20,962 nucleotides of DNA from Comamonadaceae bacterium UBA4962 (GCA_002397315.1 DHAE01000019.1:34924-55885), one strand, 5' to 3'; counted from the stretch's first letter, positions 9,925 through 17,587 are shown. The notes: a model not told the origin generated them from the sequence alone. Numbers and translations: made by a program.

Positions 9925-10278
9925 TTGAATGAATTCCTTGCCGGCCTGGTCCGGTGGATCGTGTGCCTGGCGGTCGTGGCCGCCGGCGCGGTGCTGTTCC
10001 TGAGCCTGCTGATCGTCGTGGCGCTGCTGGCGGTGGTGTGGGGCGCGCGGTCGCTCTGGGCCCGCCTCACCGGCCAGCCCGCCACGCCCTGGACGATGCG
10101 CATGGACCCCCGCGAGGGCTGGAGCACGGTGTACCGCAGCACCGCGCGCTGGTCGGCTGCCGGCCGGCGTGCGCAGGCGGCCGAAGGCGAGCCCGGCGCG
10201 CTGCGCTCGGCCGAGTTGCCTGGTGCCCGTGCGGACGTGGTCGACGTGCAGCCGCGCGAGCTGTCCGGCAAGGCGTGA
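9925..10278 (+). CDS. Small inner-membrane protein of unknown function
   Basis: This 117-aa protein has a very hydrophobic stretch at residues 8-42 (LVRWIVCLAVVAAG followed by LLIVVALLAVVWGA). It forms one long or two closely packed membrane helices, then a basic, Arg-rich cytoplasm-like tail ending PRELSGKA. The start is TTG at 9925, chosen because AAGGA sits about 7 nt upstream and the membrane helix begins right after it; the nearby ATG at 9929 is out of frame. No family is recognised. It lies 66 nt after clpB and could be read through from it, although an inverted repeat intervenes. Confidence 0.68.
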   Translation: MNEFLAGLVRWIVCLAVVAAGAVLFLSLLIVVALLAVVWGARSLWARLTGQPATPWTMRMDPREGWSTVYRSTARWSAAGRRAQAAEGEPGALRSAELPGARADVVDVQPRELSGKA

Positions 10279-10307
10279 CGTGACCGGCCGGCGCCGCTGC
10301 GTCAGGC

Positions 10308-10341
10308 CGGCGCCCGCCTGCGAAGGCGCCGCCTGGCTTTT
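10308..10341 (+). terminator. Possible terminator after the membrane-protein gene
   Basis: CGGCGCC (10308-10314) and GGCGCCG (10325-10331) can form a 7-bp stem with a 10-nt loop, followed six bases later by TTTT. Several overlapping GGCCGGCGCC repeats in this stretch allow alternative folds, so the structure is uncertain. Confidence 0.35.
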
Positions 10342-10379
10342 GGAGACGCCCGTTTACATGGCGTTGCGAGGGCTCTCCC

Positions 10380-10385
10380 TATGAT
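10380..10385 (+). promoter_or_regulatory. Candidate -10 TATGAT immediately before calB
   Basis: TATGAT lies only 6 nt before the calB ATG at 10392. If it is used, transcription would begin at or within one or two bases of the start codon and give a leaderless mRNA. No good -35 is present at normal spacing (TTTACA at 10353-10358 is 21 nt away), so the call is tentative. Confidence 0.35.
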
Positions 10386-10391
10386 GACTGC

Positions 10392-11828
10392 ATGACGCCA
10401 GACGACATCCGCCACCGATTCCAGCTCCAGCGGCAGGCCAGCCGGGAACAGCCCGAGACGCCGCTGCTGGTGCGGCGGGAGCGTCTGCTGCGCATGCGCA
10501 AGCTGCTGGACGAGCACGGACCGGCCCTGGCGGCGGCGGTGCAGGCCGATTTCGGCATCCGGTCGCCGCGCCTCACCGAGGTGGCCGATCTGTTCGTGCT
10601 GCGCACCCAGTTGGCGCACACGCTGCGGCACCTGGCGCGCTGGAGCAAGCCGCGCCGCGTGCACACGCCGCTGCACCTGCAGCCCGCGCACGCCTTCGTG
10701 CAGCGCCAGCCGCTCGGCGTGGTGGGCGTGATCGCCCCCTGGAACTACCCCGTGCAGCTCGCGCTCGGGCCCGCCATCTGCGCACTCGCGGCGGGCAACC
10801 GCGTGATGCTCAAGCCCAGCGAACTCACGCCGCACACCTCCGCCCAGCTCGCCGCGCTGGTGGCGCAGTTCTTCTCGCCGGACGAATTCTGCGTGGTGCA
10901 GGGCGATGCCGCCGTGGCCCAGCTCGTGGCCTCGCTGCCGTTCGATCACCTGGTGTTCACGGGCTCCACGGCGGTCGGGCGCAAGGTGGCGATGGCCGCC
11001 GCCGCGCACCTGACGCCCACCACGCTGGAGCTGGGCGGCAAGTCGCCCTGCATCCTGGATGCCGACTGCGACCTGCAGGACGCCGCCCTCAAGATCGCGC
11101 ACGGCAAGCTGCTGAATGCGGGCCAGACCTGCGTGGCGCCCGACTACGTGCTGCTGCCGCGCGGCAGCGAGGCCGCGTTCGCGGAGGCCTACCGCGCGGC
11201 GGTGGCGAAGCTGTTCCCGTATTTCGAGGGCAACCCCGACTACGCCTCCATCATCCATTCGCGCCACCTCGCGCGCCTGCGCACCATGCTGCAGCAGGCG
11301 CAGACCCAGGGCGCGGAAGTGGTCGTGCTCGAACCCGTGCCGGGATCTCCCCCGCCGCCGCCGCAGGGCATCGGCGATGGGGTGGCGCGGCAGATGCCTC
11401 CGGTGCTGGTGTTCAACGCCACGCTGCAGATGCAGGTCATGCAGGAGGAGATCTTCGGGCCGGTGCTGCCGGTGCTCGGCTACGACCGCCTGCAGGACGC
11501 GATCGACCACATCAACTCCGGCCCGCGTCCACTGGCGCTCTACTGGTTCGGCCGTAGCGAGGCGACGCGCGACGACGTGCTGCGGCGTACGGTGAGCGGC
11601 GGCGTCACGGTCAACGACACGCTGCTGCACGTGGTGCACGACAATCTGCCTTTCGGCGGCGTGGGCGACAGCGGCTGGGGGGCGTACCATGGCGAGCCCG
11701 GCTTCCTGCGCTTTTGCCACCAGAAGCCGGTGCTGGTGCAGTCCCGCTGGTCGATGGGCCATCTGCTGCACCCTCCCTACGGCGCGCGTTTCGATCGCGT
11801 GCTCGGCCTGTTGCGGCGCTGGCTCTGA
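10392..11828 (+). CDS. calB: Coniferyl aldehyde dehydrogenase-like ALDH
   Basis: This 478-aa NAD(P)-dependent aldehyde dehydrogenase probably oxidises aromatic or medium-chain aldehydes to acids. The oxyanion Asn is N118 in APWNYPVQL, K141 in VMLKPSE binds cofactor, and the general base is E213 in TLELGGKSP. The catalytic nucleophile is C247 in NAGQTCVAPDYVL; this AGQTCVAPDY form is typical of the coniferyl aldehyde dehydrogenase/class 3-like subgroup. LPFGGVGDSGWGAYHG near the C-terminus is also characteristic. It is soluble in prediction, but the C-terminal hydrophobic tail is short compared with membrane-bound fatty aldehyde dehydrogenases. It stands alone, with no lignin-monomer genes nearby. 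The substrate is inferred from the subfamily only. Confidence 0.9.
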   Translation: MTPDDIRHRFQLQRQASREQPETPLLVRRERLLRMRKLLDEHGPALAAAVQADFGIRSPRLTEVADLFVLRTQLAHTLRHLARWSKPRRVHTPLHLQPAHAFVQRQPLGVVGVIAPWNYPVQLALGPAICALAAGNRVMLKPSELTPHTSAQLAALVAQFFSPDEFCVVQGDAAVAQLVASLPFDHLVFTGSTAVGRKVAMAAAAHLTPTTLELGGKSPCILDADCDLQDAALKIAHGKLLNAGQTCVAPDYVLLPRGSEAAFAEAYRAAVAKLFPYFEGNPDYASIIHSRHLARLRTMLQQAQTQGAEVVVLEPVPGSPPPPPQGIGDGVARQMPPVLVFNATLQMQVMQEEIFGPVLPVLGYDRLQDAIDHINSGPRPLALYWFGRSEATRDDVLRRTVSGGVTVNDTLLHVVHDNLPFGGVGDSGWGAYHGEPGFLRFCHQKPVLVQSRWSMGHLLHPPYGARFDRVLGLLRRWL

Positions 11829-11937
11829 CGCGCTTCATCCCCCGACCGATCGCCTGACCAGAGCGCGTTCCCGTGGTGCCCGGAAGGGCCCGCAGGCTCC
11901 GCGCGCGCAGGGGGCGAACACCCATGGTCTGGAGCTT

Positions 11938-11969
11938 CAAAACCAATTGCGCGACAATCGCGGGTTTTG
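11938..11969. repeat. Compound inverted repeat overlapping a candidate promoter
   Basis: CAAAACC (11938-11944) pairs with GGTTTTG (11963-11969). Inside it, CGCGA (11950-11954) pairs with TCGCG (11958-11962) around CAA. The 5-nt bulge AATTG is on the left side. It overlaps GACAAT at 11953 and could be an operator-like or terminator-like element; no long T-run follows directly. Confidence 0.45.
11953..11958 (+). promoter_or_regulatory. Candidate -10 GACAAT before the acetyltransferase gene
   Basis: GACAAT is followed by CGCGGGTTTTGC, 59 nt before the ATG at 12012. The downstream GGGTTTTGC is identical to the nine bases just after the rpsO TATAAT. The best -35 at 17 nt spacing is poor (TGGAGC). 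Confidence 0.4.
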
Positions 11970-12011
11970 CGTTCCGCACCCTCTTTCCCTTTTTTTGTTT
12001 CGTCGCTCCCC

Positions 12012-12545
12012 ATGTCCAGTATCCAGGCCAGTCTTCAGGTTCGTCCCGCCACGCTCCGCGATGCCAAAGCCATTGCCCAGATCCACACGCAGTCCGCGAT
12101 GGAAGCGTACCGCGGCCTTGTCCCCGACGACCAATTGAAAGCCATGTCGTCGGTAGAGAAACGCCAGGCCTACTGGCGCGAGGCCATCGAGTACTGCGAG
12201 CCCCAGGTCCAGGTGGCCGTCGAAGGCGACAAGATCGTCGGCTTCGTCGGCTTCGACCGTTCGCGCGATGCCAAGTCGCGTCCCACCACCGGCGAGATCT
12301 GGGCCATCTACGCGGCACCCTCCCATTGGGACCAGGGCGTCGGCGTGGCCCTCTGGGACGCCGCGCGCGAGGGCCTGCAGCAGGAAGGCTGCACCAACGT
12401 GACCGCATGGGTGCCCATGCGCAACGAGCGCGCCCTGCGGTTCCATGAGCTCGCCGGCTTCAAGCGCGAGATGTCCACCGCCAAGACCGCCGTCATCGGC
12501 GGCGTGAAGATCGAGGAAGTGCGCCTGCAGCGCCCGATCAACTGA
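12012..12545 (+). CDS. GNAT family N-acetyltransferase
   Basis: This 177-aa protein has the GNAT fold. LQVRPATLRDAKAIAQIH is the N-terminal strand and helix, and GEIWAIYAAPSHWDQGVGVALWDAA holds the acetyl-CoA pyrophosphate loop (QGVGVAL, a variant of Q/RxxGxG/A). ALRFHELAGFKRE is the C-terminal motif. The acceptor is unknown; the general layout resembles amino-acid or phosphinothricin-type acetyltransferases. The ATG at 12012 begins the first conserved strand about 8 codons later, so longer open frame upstream is ignored. No Shine-Dalgarno is visible; the leader is pyrimidine-rich with a T-run at about 11991-11997. The methyltransferase gene starts 17 nt after the stop, which suggests an operon. 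Confidence 0.88.
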   Translation: MSSIQASLQVRPATLRDAKAIAQIHTQSAMEAYRGLVPDDQLKAMSSVEKRQAYWREAIEYCEPQVQVAVEGDKIVGFVGFDRSRDAKSRPTTGEIWAIYAAPSHWDQGVGVALWDAAREGLQQEGCTNVTAWVPMRNERALRFHELAGFKREMSTAKTAVIGGVKIEEVRLQRPIN

Positions 12546-12562
12546 TTCCCGGTACCACCGCC

Positions 12563-13789
12563 TTGCCCACCACCTCCACTTCCGCGGCGCCCGCTCCCTC
12601 CGGCATCCTCCACTGGACCCACGGCGGCGACGACCGCAGCGCGCACTGGCACTCCGAGGCCGGCGCCGCCGCGCCGCGCCGTGTGATGCCGGCCGACGAC
12701 ACGCTGCCCGCGGATGCGGCCTACCGCATGGCCTGCGAAGGCACGGGGCTGCTCTGGCAGGGCGACTTCCAGAACGCGCGCCACCTGCTGCAGGCGCTCA
12801 TGCGCCGGGCCGACGGGCGCGGCAGGAAGCCGGGCGCGCGTGGCCGTGCGAAAGCCGCCGCGCCCGCTGCGGCCGCACCGGCCGGAACCGCTCCGATCAC
12901 CCAGGCGTTCCACCTGCATCGCCAGGCCCAGGCGCAGCGCGCCCGGGTGCTCGGCATGCTGCTCATGCCCGTGCAGGGCGACCACACCATCGCATTGCGC
13001 CGTGCGCCCGACTGGCGCCCTGCGATCGCCGAGGCCTGGGGCGCGCCGGACGGCACGCCGCGCGTGGTGTCGCTGCGCGAGCTGCTGGGCCTCGTCGGTG
13101 CGCACGAGTGGCGCAAGAAGGGCGTGGAAGTGCCGGCGCTCGGCACGCCGCCGAACAACCGCATCCATCCGCACTACGGCGTGTTCTCGCCCGTGCGCGG
13201 CGAGTACGTGGACCTCGTGGCGCAGGTGCCGCTGCCTGCGGGCGCCCAGGTGCTGGCGTTCGATATCGGCACCGGCACCGGCGTGCTCGCGGCCGTGCTC
13301 GCGCGGCGTGGCGTGCGCCGCGTGGTGGCCACCGACCAGGACCCTCGCGCGCTCCAGTGCGCCCGGGAGAATCTGCAGCGCCTGGCCGTGCTGCCGCAGG
13401 TGGATGTGCAGGAGGTCGATCTCTTTCCTTCCGGCCGCGCACCGCTGGTGGTCTGCAACCCGCCCTGGGTGCCCGCGCGCGCGGCCGCACCCATCGAACG
13501 TGCGGTGTACGACGAGGACAGCCGCATGCTGCGCGGTTTTCTGGGTGGCCTCGGGGCGCACCTGGAACCCGGTGGCGAAGGCTGGCTGATCCTGTCGGAC
13601 CTGGCCGAGCACCTGGGGCTGCGTTCGCGCGCGCAACTGCTCGCCTGGATCGAAGGGGCCGGGCTCCGGGTGCTGGGCCGCCACGCCATGCGGCCTCGCC
13701 ACGGCAAGGTGGCCGACCCGACCGATCCGCTGCACGCCGCCCGCGCGGCGGAAGTCACGTCGCTCTGGCGGCTCGGCGCGGCGGCCTGA
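12563..13789 (+). CDS. Class I SAM-dependent methyltransferase with NPPW motif
   Basis: This 408-aa protein has a C-terminal methyltransferase domain: the SAM-binding FDIGTGTGVLA near residue 234, the acidic VVATDQDPRAL after strand 2, and VCNPPWVPAR at N299. NPPW/NPPY methyltransferases modify the amide or exocyclic nitrogen of Gln, Asn, A or G, as in PrmC and RsmC/RlmG, so a protein or RNA target is likely. The N-terminal 220 residues include an Ala/Pro-rich linker near residues 80-115. The conserved-looking start is TTG at 12563 with no clear Shine-Dalgarno, so a later start near 12688 (MPADDTLPADAAYRMA) is possible. It is cotranscribed with the acetyltransferase by position. The stop is 44 nt from the convergent gene at 13834. 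Confidence 0.85.
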   Translation: MPTTSTSAAPAPSGILHWTHGGDDRSAHWHSEAGAAAPRRVMPADDTLPADAAYRMACEGTGLLWQGDFQNARHLLQALMRRADGRGRKPGARGRAKAAAPAAAAPAGTAPITQAFHLHRQAQAQRARVLGMLLMPVQGDHTIALRRAPDWRPAIAEAWGAPDGTPRVVSLRELLGLVGAHEWRKKGVEVPALGTPPNNRIHPHYGVFSPVRGEYVDLVAQVPLPAGAQVLAFDIGTGTGVLAAVLARRGVRRVVATDQDPRALQCARENLQRLAVLPQVDVQEVDLFPSGRAPLVVCNPPWVPARAAAPIERAVYDEDSRMLRGFLGGLGAHLEPGGEGWLILSDLAEHLGLRSRAQLLAWIEGAGLRVLGRHAMRPRHGKVADPTDPLHAARAAEVTSLWRLGAAA

Positions 13790-13818
13790 TCCGCCTCGGG
13801 CCCGTGCCTGCGGCTCCG

Positions 13819-13837
13819 CTGAAGCGCGGCGCTTCAG
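13819..13837. terminator. Perfect 8-bp hairpin between convergent genes
   Basis: CTGAAGCG (13819-13826) and CGCTTCAG (13830-13837) form a perfect stem with a CGG loop, placed between the methyltransferase stop and the end of the minus-strand gene. It overlaps the minus-strand stop codon (13834-13836). It may act as a bidirectional terminator, although no T-run follows on either strand. Confidence 0.5.
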
Positions 13838-14427
13838 GCCTGCAGCGGCAGCAGCTGTTCCATGCGCTGGCGCACGGTCGCGGCGCGCTCGGGGCCGGCC
13901 AGCAGTTCGATTTCCTCCAGGATGGCCGCGCTCACGTCGAGCATGCTGTCGCGGTCCCGCGCGCCGCGCAGGGCTTCCAGGAAGTGGTGGGACAGCGTCG
14001 GGTTGCGGCGCGCGAACATGCGCTCGCAGATGTCGAAGAGGTACATGCGCGCGCCCGCGAGCGACCGCAGCGCGTTCGACGGCGCGGGGGTGGTTTCCAC
14101 GGTCGCTGCCGGCTGCGCGGCCGTGGCCGCGGCCGGGCCGGCCGGCACCGCGGCCTGCGGCATGCCCCCGGGAGCGGGCGCGGGGGCGTCGGCGATCTCG
14201 CCCGCAGGCGCCAGGTACCCGTCGGCCAACAGCCTGCCCACGATGTCCTTGCCGGCACCGTGGTAGAGCGCCTCCAGCTCCTGTGCCGGCCGCCCTTCCG
14301 CCAGCAGCAGCAGGGAGCGTTCGCGCAGGCTCAGGGTGCGCACGCCCGGAGACAGTTCCAGGCGGGCCTTGTCGGTCTTCAAGAGCAGCATGGACGGGAA
14401 GGAGAGGGGGAAGGTCAGGGCGGACAT
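13834..14427 (-). CDS. Conserved protein of unknown function with Ala/Pro linker
   Basis: This 197-aa protein has two conserved parts. The N-terminal region, about residues 13-70 (LLLKTDKARLELSPG, RSLLLLAEGRPAQEL, GRLLADGYLAPAG), looks like a winged-helix or helical domain. The C-terminal region, about 125-195 (ARMYLFDICERMFARRNPT, FLEALRGARDRDSMLDV, EEIELLAGPERA), is all-helical. They are joined by an Ala/Pro/Thr-rich linker. From memory the same layout occurs in unnamed Comamonadaceae proteins, so it is likely real and family-specific. The start could be 14427 or the internal ATG at 14391, which begins MLLLKTDKAR; neither has a good Shine-Dalgarno. It is divergent from dusC. The function is not known. 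Confidence 0.72.
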   Translation of the reverse strand: MSALTFPLSFPSMLLLKTDKARLELSPGVRTLSLRERSLLLLAEGRPAQELEALYHGAGKDIVGRLLADGYLAPAGEIADAPAPAPGGMPQAAVPAGPAAATAAQPAATVETTPAPSNALRSLAGARMYLFDICERMFARRNPTLSHHFLEALRGARDRDSMLDVSAAILEEIELLAGPERAATVRQRMEQLLPLQA

Positions 14428-14432
14428 TGGCG

Positions 14433-14438
14433 GACAAT
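14433..14438 (+). promoter_or_regulatory. Candidate -10 GACAAT in the dusC upstream region
   Basis: GACAAT lies 143 nt before the dusC ATG at 14581, just outside the start of the divergent minus-strand gene. No -35 is evident. A direct repeat GATGACGC at 14468-14475 and 14479-14486, spaced 11 nt centre to centre, lies downstream in the same gap. Confidence 0.3.
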
Positions 14439-14580
14439 GGACGGCTGGCGGCATTCCACCGCACTCCGATGACGCTGCGATGACGCCATGGCGCCCGCCG
14501 CCGTCCACTTGCGTTGCTCCCCGCCGCCCCGGTCCGTGCGCCTGTCCTGTTTCCTGCCGCTTCCCTGCCGTTCTCCGCCG

Positions 14581-15552
14581 ATGCCTCCCGCGCCCCTGCT
14601 GCTGCTCGCCCCCATGGAGGGGCTTCTCGATTTCGTGTTGCGCGACGTGCTCACGCGCGTGGGCGGGGTGGACCGCTGCGTTTCCGAGTTCATCCGCATC
14701 ACCGGCACGCTGCTGCCGGACAAGGTGTTCCTGCGTTACATCCCGGAACTGCGCAACGGCGGGCGCACGGCCGCGGGCGTGCCGGTGCGCGCGCAACTGC
14801 TGGGGTCCGATCCGGTCAGCATGGCCGAGAACGCGGCCCGGCTCGCCGCGCTGGGGCCCGAGGGCATCGACCTGAATTTCGGCTGCCCGGCCAAGGTGGT
14901 GAACCGCCACGGCGGCGGCGCGGCGCTGCTGCGCGAGCCCGAGCGCATCGCCGCGGTGGTGGCGGCCGTGCGCCGCGCGGTGCCGCCGCACCTGCCGGTC
15001 TCGGCCAAGATGCGCCTGGGCTACGACGACACGTCGCTCGCCCGCGCATGCGCGCAGGCGGCCGAGGCGGGCGGTGCCTGCGAACTGGTGGTGCATGCCC
15101 GCACCAAGGCCGACGGCTACCGTCCGCCGGCCTATTGGGAGCTGATCGCGCCGCTGCGTTCGGCCGTGCGCATTCCGGTGATCGCGAACGGCGAGATCTG
15201 GACGGTGGCCGATGCGATGCGCTGCCGCGATCTGTCGGGCGGCGACGCGCTGATGCTGGGCCGGGGCATCGTGGCCGATCCCGGCCTGGCGCTGGCCATC
15301 CGTGCGGCCGATGCGGGCCGTCCCGATGCGCCCCCTCTGGCCTGGGAGGCGCTGCTGCCGCAGATCGGCGTGTTCTGGCGCACCGTCTGCGAAGATCTCG
15401 AACCCCGACAGCGCGCGGGGCGGCTCAAGCAGTGGCTCAACCTGCTGCGCCGGCGCTTTTCCGAGGCCGAGGCGGCCTACCAGCACGTGCGCACGGAAAC
15501 CGACCAGCGCACGATCACCGCCTGGGTGGAGGCGCAGGCCGTGAGGGCCTGA
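14581..15552 (+). CDS. dusC: tRNA-dihydrouridine(16) synthase DusC
   Basis: This 323-aa flavin-dependent enzyme reduces uridine-16 of tRNA to dihydrouridine. LLLAPMEGLLDFVLRDVLTR is the FMN-binding N-terminal strand and loop. GIDLNFGCPAKVVNRHGGGAALL carries the catalytic C102, equivalent to C98 in E. coli DusC. VSAKMRLGY, LVVHARTKADGY, IPVIANGEIW and DALMLGRGIVADP follow in the expected TIM-barrel order, and the short C-terminal helical domain ends with QRTITAWVEAQ. The length matches E. coli DusC (315 aa). An earlier in-frame ATG at 14488 would add 31 residues of Pro/Cys-rich sequence unlike the family, so 14581 is preferred. It converges on the ClsC-like gene with only 5 nt between stops and no room for a terminator. 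Confidence 0.94.
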   Translation: MPPAPLLLLAPMEGLLDFVLRDVLTRVGGVDRCVSEFIRITGTLLPDKVFLRYIPELRNGGRTAAGVPVRAQLLGSDPVSMAENAARLAALGPEGIDLNFGCPAKVVNRHGGGAALLREPERIAAVVAAVRRAVPPHLPVSAKMRLGYDDTSLARACAQAAEAGGACELVVHARTKADGYRPPAYWELIAPLRSAVRIPVIANGEIWTVADAMRCRDLSGGDALMLGRGIVADPGLALAIRAADAGRPDAPPLAWEALLPQIGVFWRTVCEDLEPRQRAGRLKQWLNLLRRRFSEAEAAYQHVRTETDQRTITAWVEAQAVRA

Positions 15553-15557
15553 GCGGA

Positions 15558-17411
15558 CTACAACAGGTGGTCCGGCGCCAGCGGGCCCAGCAGCCGCAGC
15601 AGCAAACGCAGGCCTGCGCTGGCATCGGGATCATGGCGCGCATCCTGCAGGCCGCTGCCCTCGGGGGCACGCCACACCAGGCCGCCGTCCTCGGCACGCT
15701 CCACGCGCCAGGAAGCCTCGCGCATGGCGGCCTCGATCTGGTCCGACGCCTTGCGCGAGAGCGTGTGGCTCTGGATCAGCAGAGCGATCTCGGTGTTCTG
15801 CAACTGCGAGCGCAGGTCCAGGTTCATCGAACCCACGACGACCAGCCGTCCGTCCAGCACCAGCACCTTGGAGTGCAGCATCGCGCGCGAACTGCCCGCA
15901 GCGCTGGCGCCCGAGCTTCCGAAGGCGGATTTCACGCCGGCCTGCTCGCTGCGCAACTCGTAGAGCTCGATCCCCATCGACAGCAGTTCCTCGCGATGCC
16001 GTGCATAGCCCACGTGCGCGATGGGCGCGTCGTTGGAGGCCAGCGAGTTGGTGAGCACGCGGATGCGCACGCCCCGGGCGCGGGCATCCGCGAATGCGCG
16101 CTTCATGTCGTCGCCGGGTACGAAGTAGGGCGAGATGACGAGCAGATCCTGGCGGGCCTGGCCCAGCAGGTGGAGCAGTCCGTCCACCACGGTGTCGCCC
16201 GCGGCGGCGCTGTCGGCCGATTCCTGCAGCGGCGCCGCCGGGGGAGCGGCGGATGCGGACCGGCGTGAGCCTTCGTCCAGGAGGGGCGTGGGCGTGAGTG
16301 TGTTGGTGCCGCGGACGTCCAGGGCGGTGCCCGGCGGGGTGCTGCGGATGCTGGCGGGCTCCCCTTCCGCGGCGATCTTGGCCGGCCGGTCCGCCAGGAG
16401 CACCGCTGGCGCCCAGACGAAGGCCGCCGAGCCCAGGTCCATCGCCTGTTCGTTCCAGACACGCGCCCGCTGCTCCGCGGTCGGGCCACTGCCCGCGGGG
16501 CGCGGTTCGCCGTCCGGCGGCCTGGGGCCTCCCGCTTCCGAGGGGCCGTCGTCCGGCGCCTGCTGCGTGCCGGGGCCATCGCCCTCCGGCGCCGGACGCT
16601 GGTATTGGCCGACGGTCTGCTCCCGCAGGCGCGCGAGTTCCTCGCGGGTGATGAGCGACTGCACGGGGTAGGCGCGCGGATTGTTCCAGTAGGTGTCGAA
16701 GCTGCGCGACATCTCCGCCACGATCGGTCCCGCGGCCAGCACGTCCAGGTCCACGAAGTTGCCCGAGTCGGCCTGGCCGAAATAGGCGTCGCCCAGGTTG
16801 CGCCCGCCGGTCACGCCCATCACGTTGTCGGCGATGAAGAGCTTGTTGTGCATGCGCTGCTGCACCCGCGAGAAATCGGTGATCGATCCCCAGAGCCGCC
16901 CCAGCATGGACGCGCGCGATCCCGCCACGGGATTGAACATGCGCATCTCGATATTGGGCTGGAACGCCAGGCCCATGACCAGCGCGTTGCGCCCGGTGCT
17001 GTGGAAGTCGTCCAGCAGCACGCGCACGCGCACGCCGCGCTGCGCCGCCGCCACCACGCCGCGCAGCAACCGCTCGCTGCTGGCGTCCGCATGGATGGCG
17101 TAGTACTGCAGATCCAGCGTCTTCCGCGCGGCATCCACCAGCGCCAGGCGGCTGCCGTAGGCATCCTGCGGCCCGCTCAACAGCACGAAGCCCGAGGTGG
17201 CGCGGGCACCGTCGGCCTGCCGGCGTTCCTGCGCGATGCGGGCGAGCGGGGTCTCGGCCGCGGCGGAGGCGGGCAGGGCGCGGGATTCGGGCCGCTCCAC
17301 GTTCTGCGGAAGGCCCGAGCAGGCAGCGGTGGCGAGCACGATCGCCAGGGCGGCGAACCAGCGGCCGCAGGCGGCCCGGGAGCGGAGGGAGAGGACGGAG
17401 CCTTCAGGCAT
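15558..17411 (-). CDS. clsC: ClsC-like cardiolipin synthase / phospholipase D family lipoprotein
   Basis: This 617-aa phospholipase D superfamily enzyme has two HKD motifs: H188-K190-D195 in RMHNKLFIADN and H513-K515-D520 in MLHSKVLVLDG. LDLQYYAIH, RVRVLLDDFHSTG, ITDFSRVQQRMHNK, GGRNLGDAYFG and LTNSLASNDAPIAHVGYARHREEL follow E. coli ClsC closely. ClsC makes cardiolipin from phosphatidylglycerol and phosphatidylethanolamine at the inner membrane. An N-terminal signal ends LATAAC near residue 32, which suggests a lipoprotein. Pro/Gly-rich low-complexity stretches at about 270-310 and 365-395 make it much longer than E. coli ClsC (473 aa). The ATG at 17411 is supported by CAGGA about 7 nt upstream; longer open frame beyond it is a shadow. 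Its partner YmdB is absent. Confidence 0.9.
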   Translation of the reverse strand: MPEGSVLSLRSRAACGRWFAALAIVLATAACSGLPQNVERPESRALPASAAAETPLARIAQERRQADGARATSGFVLLSGPQDAYGSRLALVDAARKTLDLQYYAIHADASSERLLRGVVAAAQRGVRVRVLLDDFHSTGRNALVMGLAFQPNIEMRMFNPVAGSRASMLGRLWGSITDFSRVQQRMHNKLFIADNVMGVTGGRNLGDAYFGQADSGNFVDLDVLAAGPIVAEMSRSFDTYWNNPRAYPVQSLITREELARLREQTVGQYQRPAPEGDGPGTQQAPDDGPSEAGGPRPPDGEPRPAGSGPTAEQRARVWNEQAMDLGSAAFVWAPAVLLADRPAKIAAEGEPASIRSTPPGTALDVRGTNTLTPTPLLDEGSRRSASAAPPAAPLQESADSAAAGDTVVDGLLHLLGQARQDLLVISPYFVPGDDMKRAFADARARGVRIRVLTNSLASNDAPIAHVGYARHREELLSMGIELYELRSEQAGVKSAFGSSGASAAGSSRAMLHSKVLVLDGRLVVVGSMNLDLRSQLQNTEIALLIQSHTLSRKASDQIEAAMREASWRVERAEDGGLVWRAPEGSGLQDARHDPDASAGLRLLLRLLGPLAPDHLL

Positions 17412-17471
17412 GTAAATCCTGCGGAGCGCGGATGCGGGGTGCCTGAGGTATAGCGCGGCCGCTGCCGCCGA

Positions 17472-17484
17472 GTTGTCGGACAAC
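17472..17484. repeat. Perfect palindrome GTTGTC-G-GACAAC upstream of clsC
   Basis: The two 6-bp arms around a single G lie 61-73 nt upstream of the clsC-like start, next to a TATACC-like minus-strand -10 (17447-17452). A dyad like this is typical of a dimeric repressor or activator site, but no regulator can be named. Confidence 0.45.
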
Positions 17485-17587
17485 GCGCCGGGGCAGGGGC
17501 TGGAAATCCGGTGGACAGGTGCTGTTCCACGCTGCGGTGCGGTCCTGCATGCGCACGGTCCGCGTGCCGCGCGGGCAGGGCTGCCGG

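Noticed and set aside
14488..14580. Upstream in-frame start for dusC
   Set aside because: It would add 31 Pro/Cys-rich residues not seen in the family; the FMN-binding strand starts right after the ATG at 14581.
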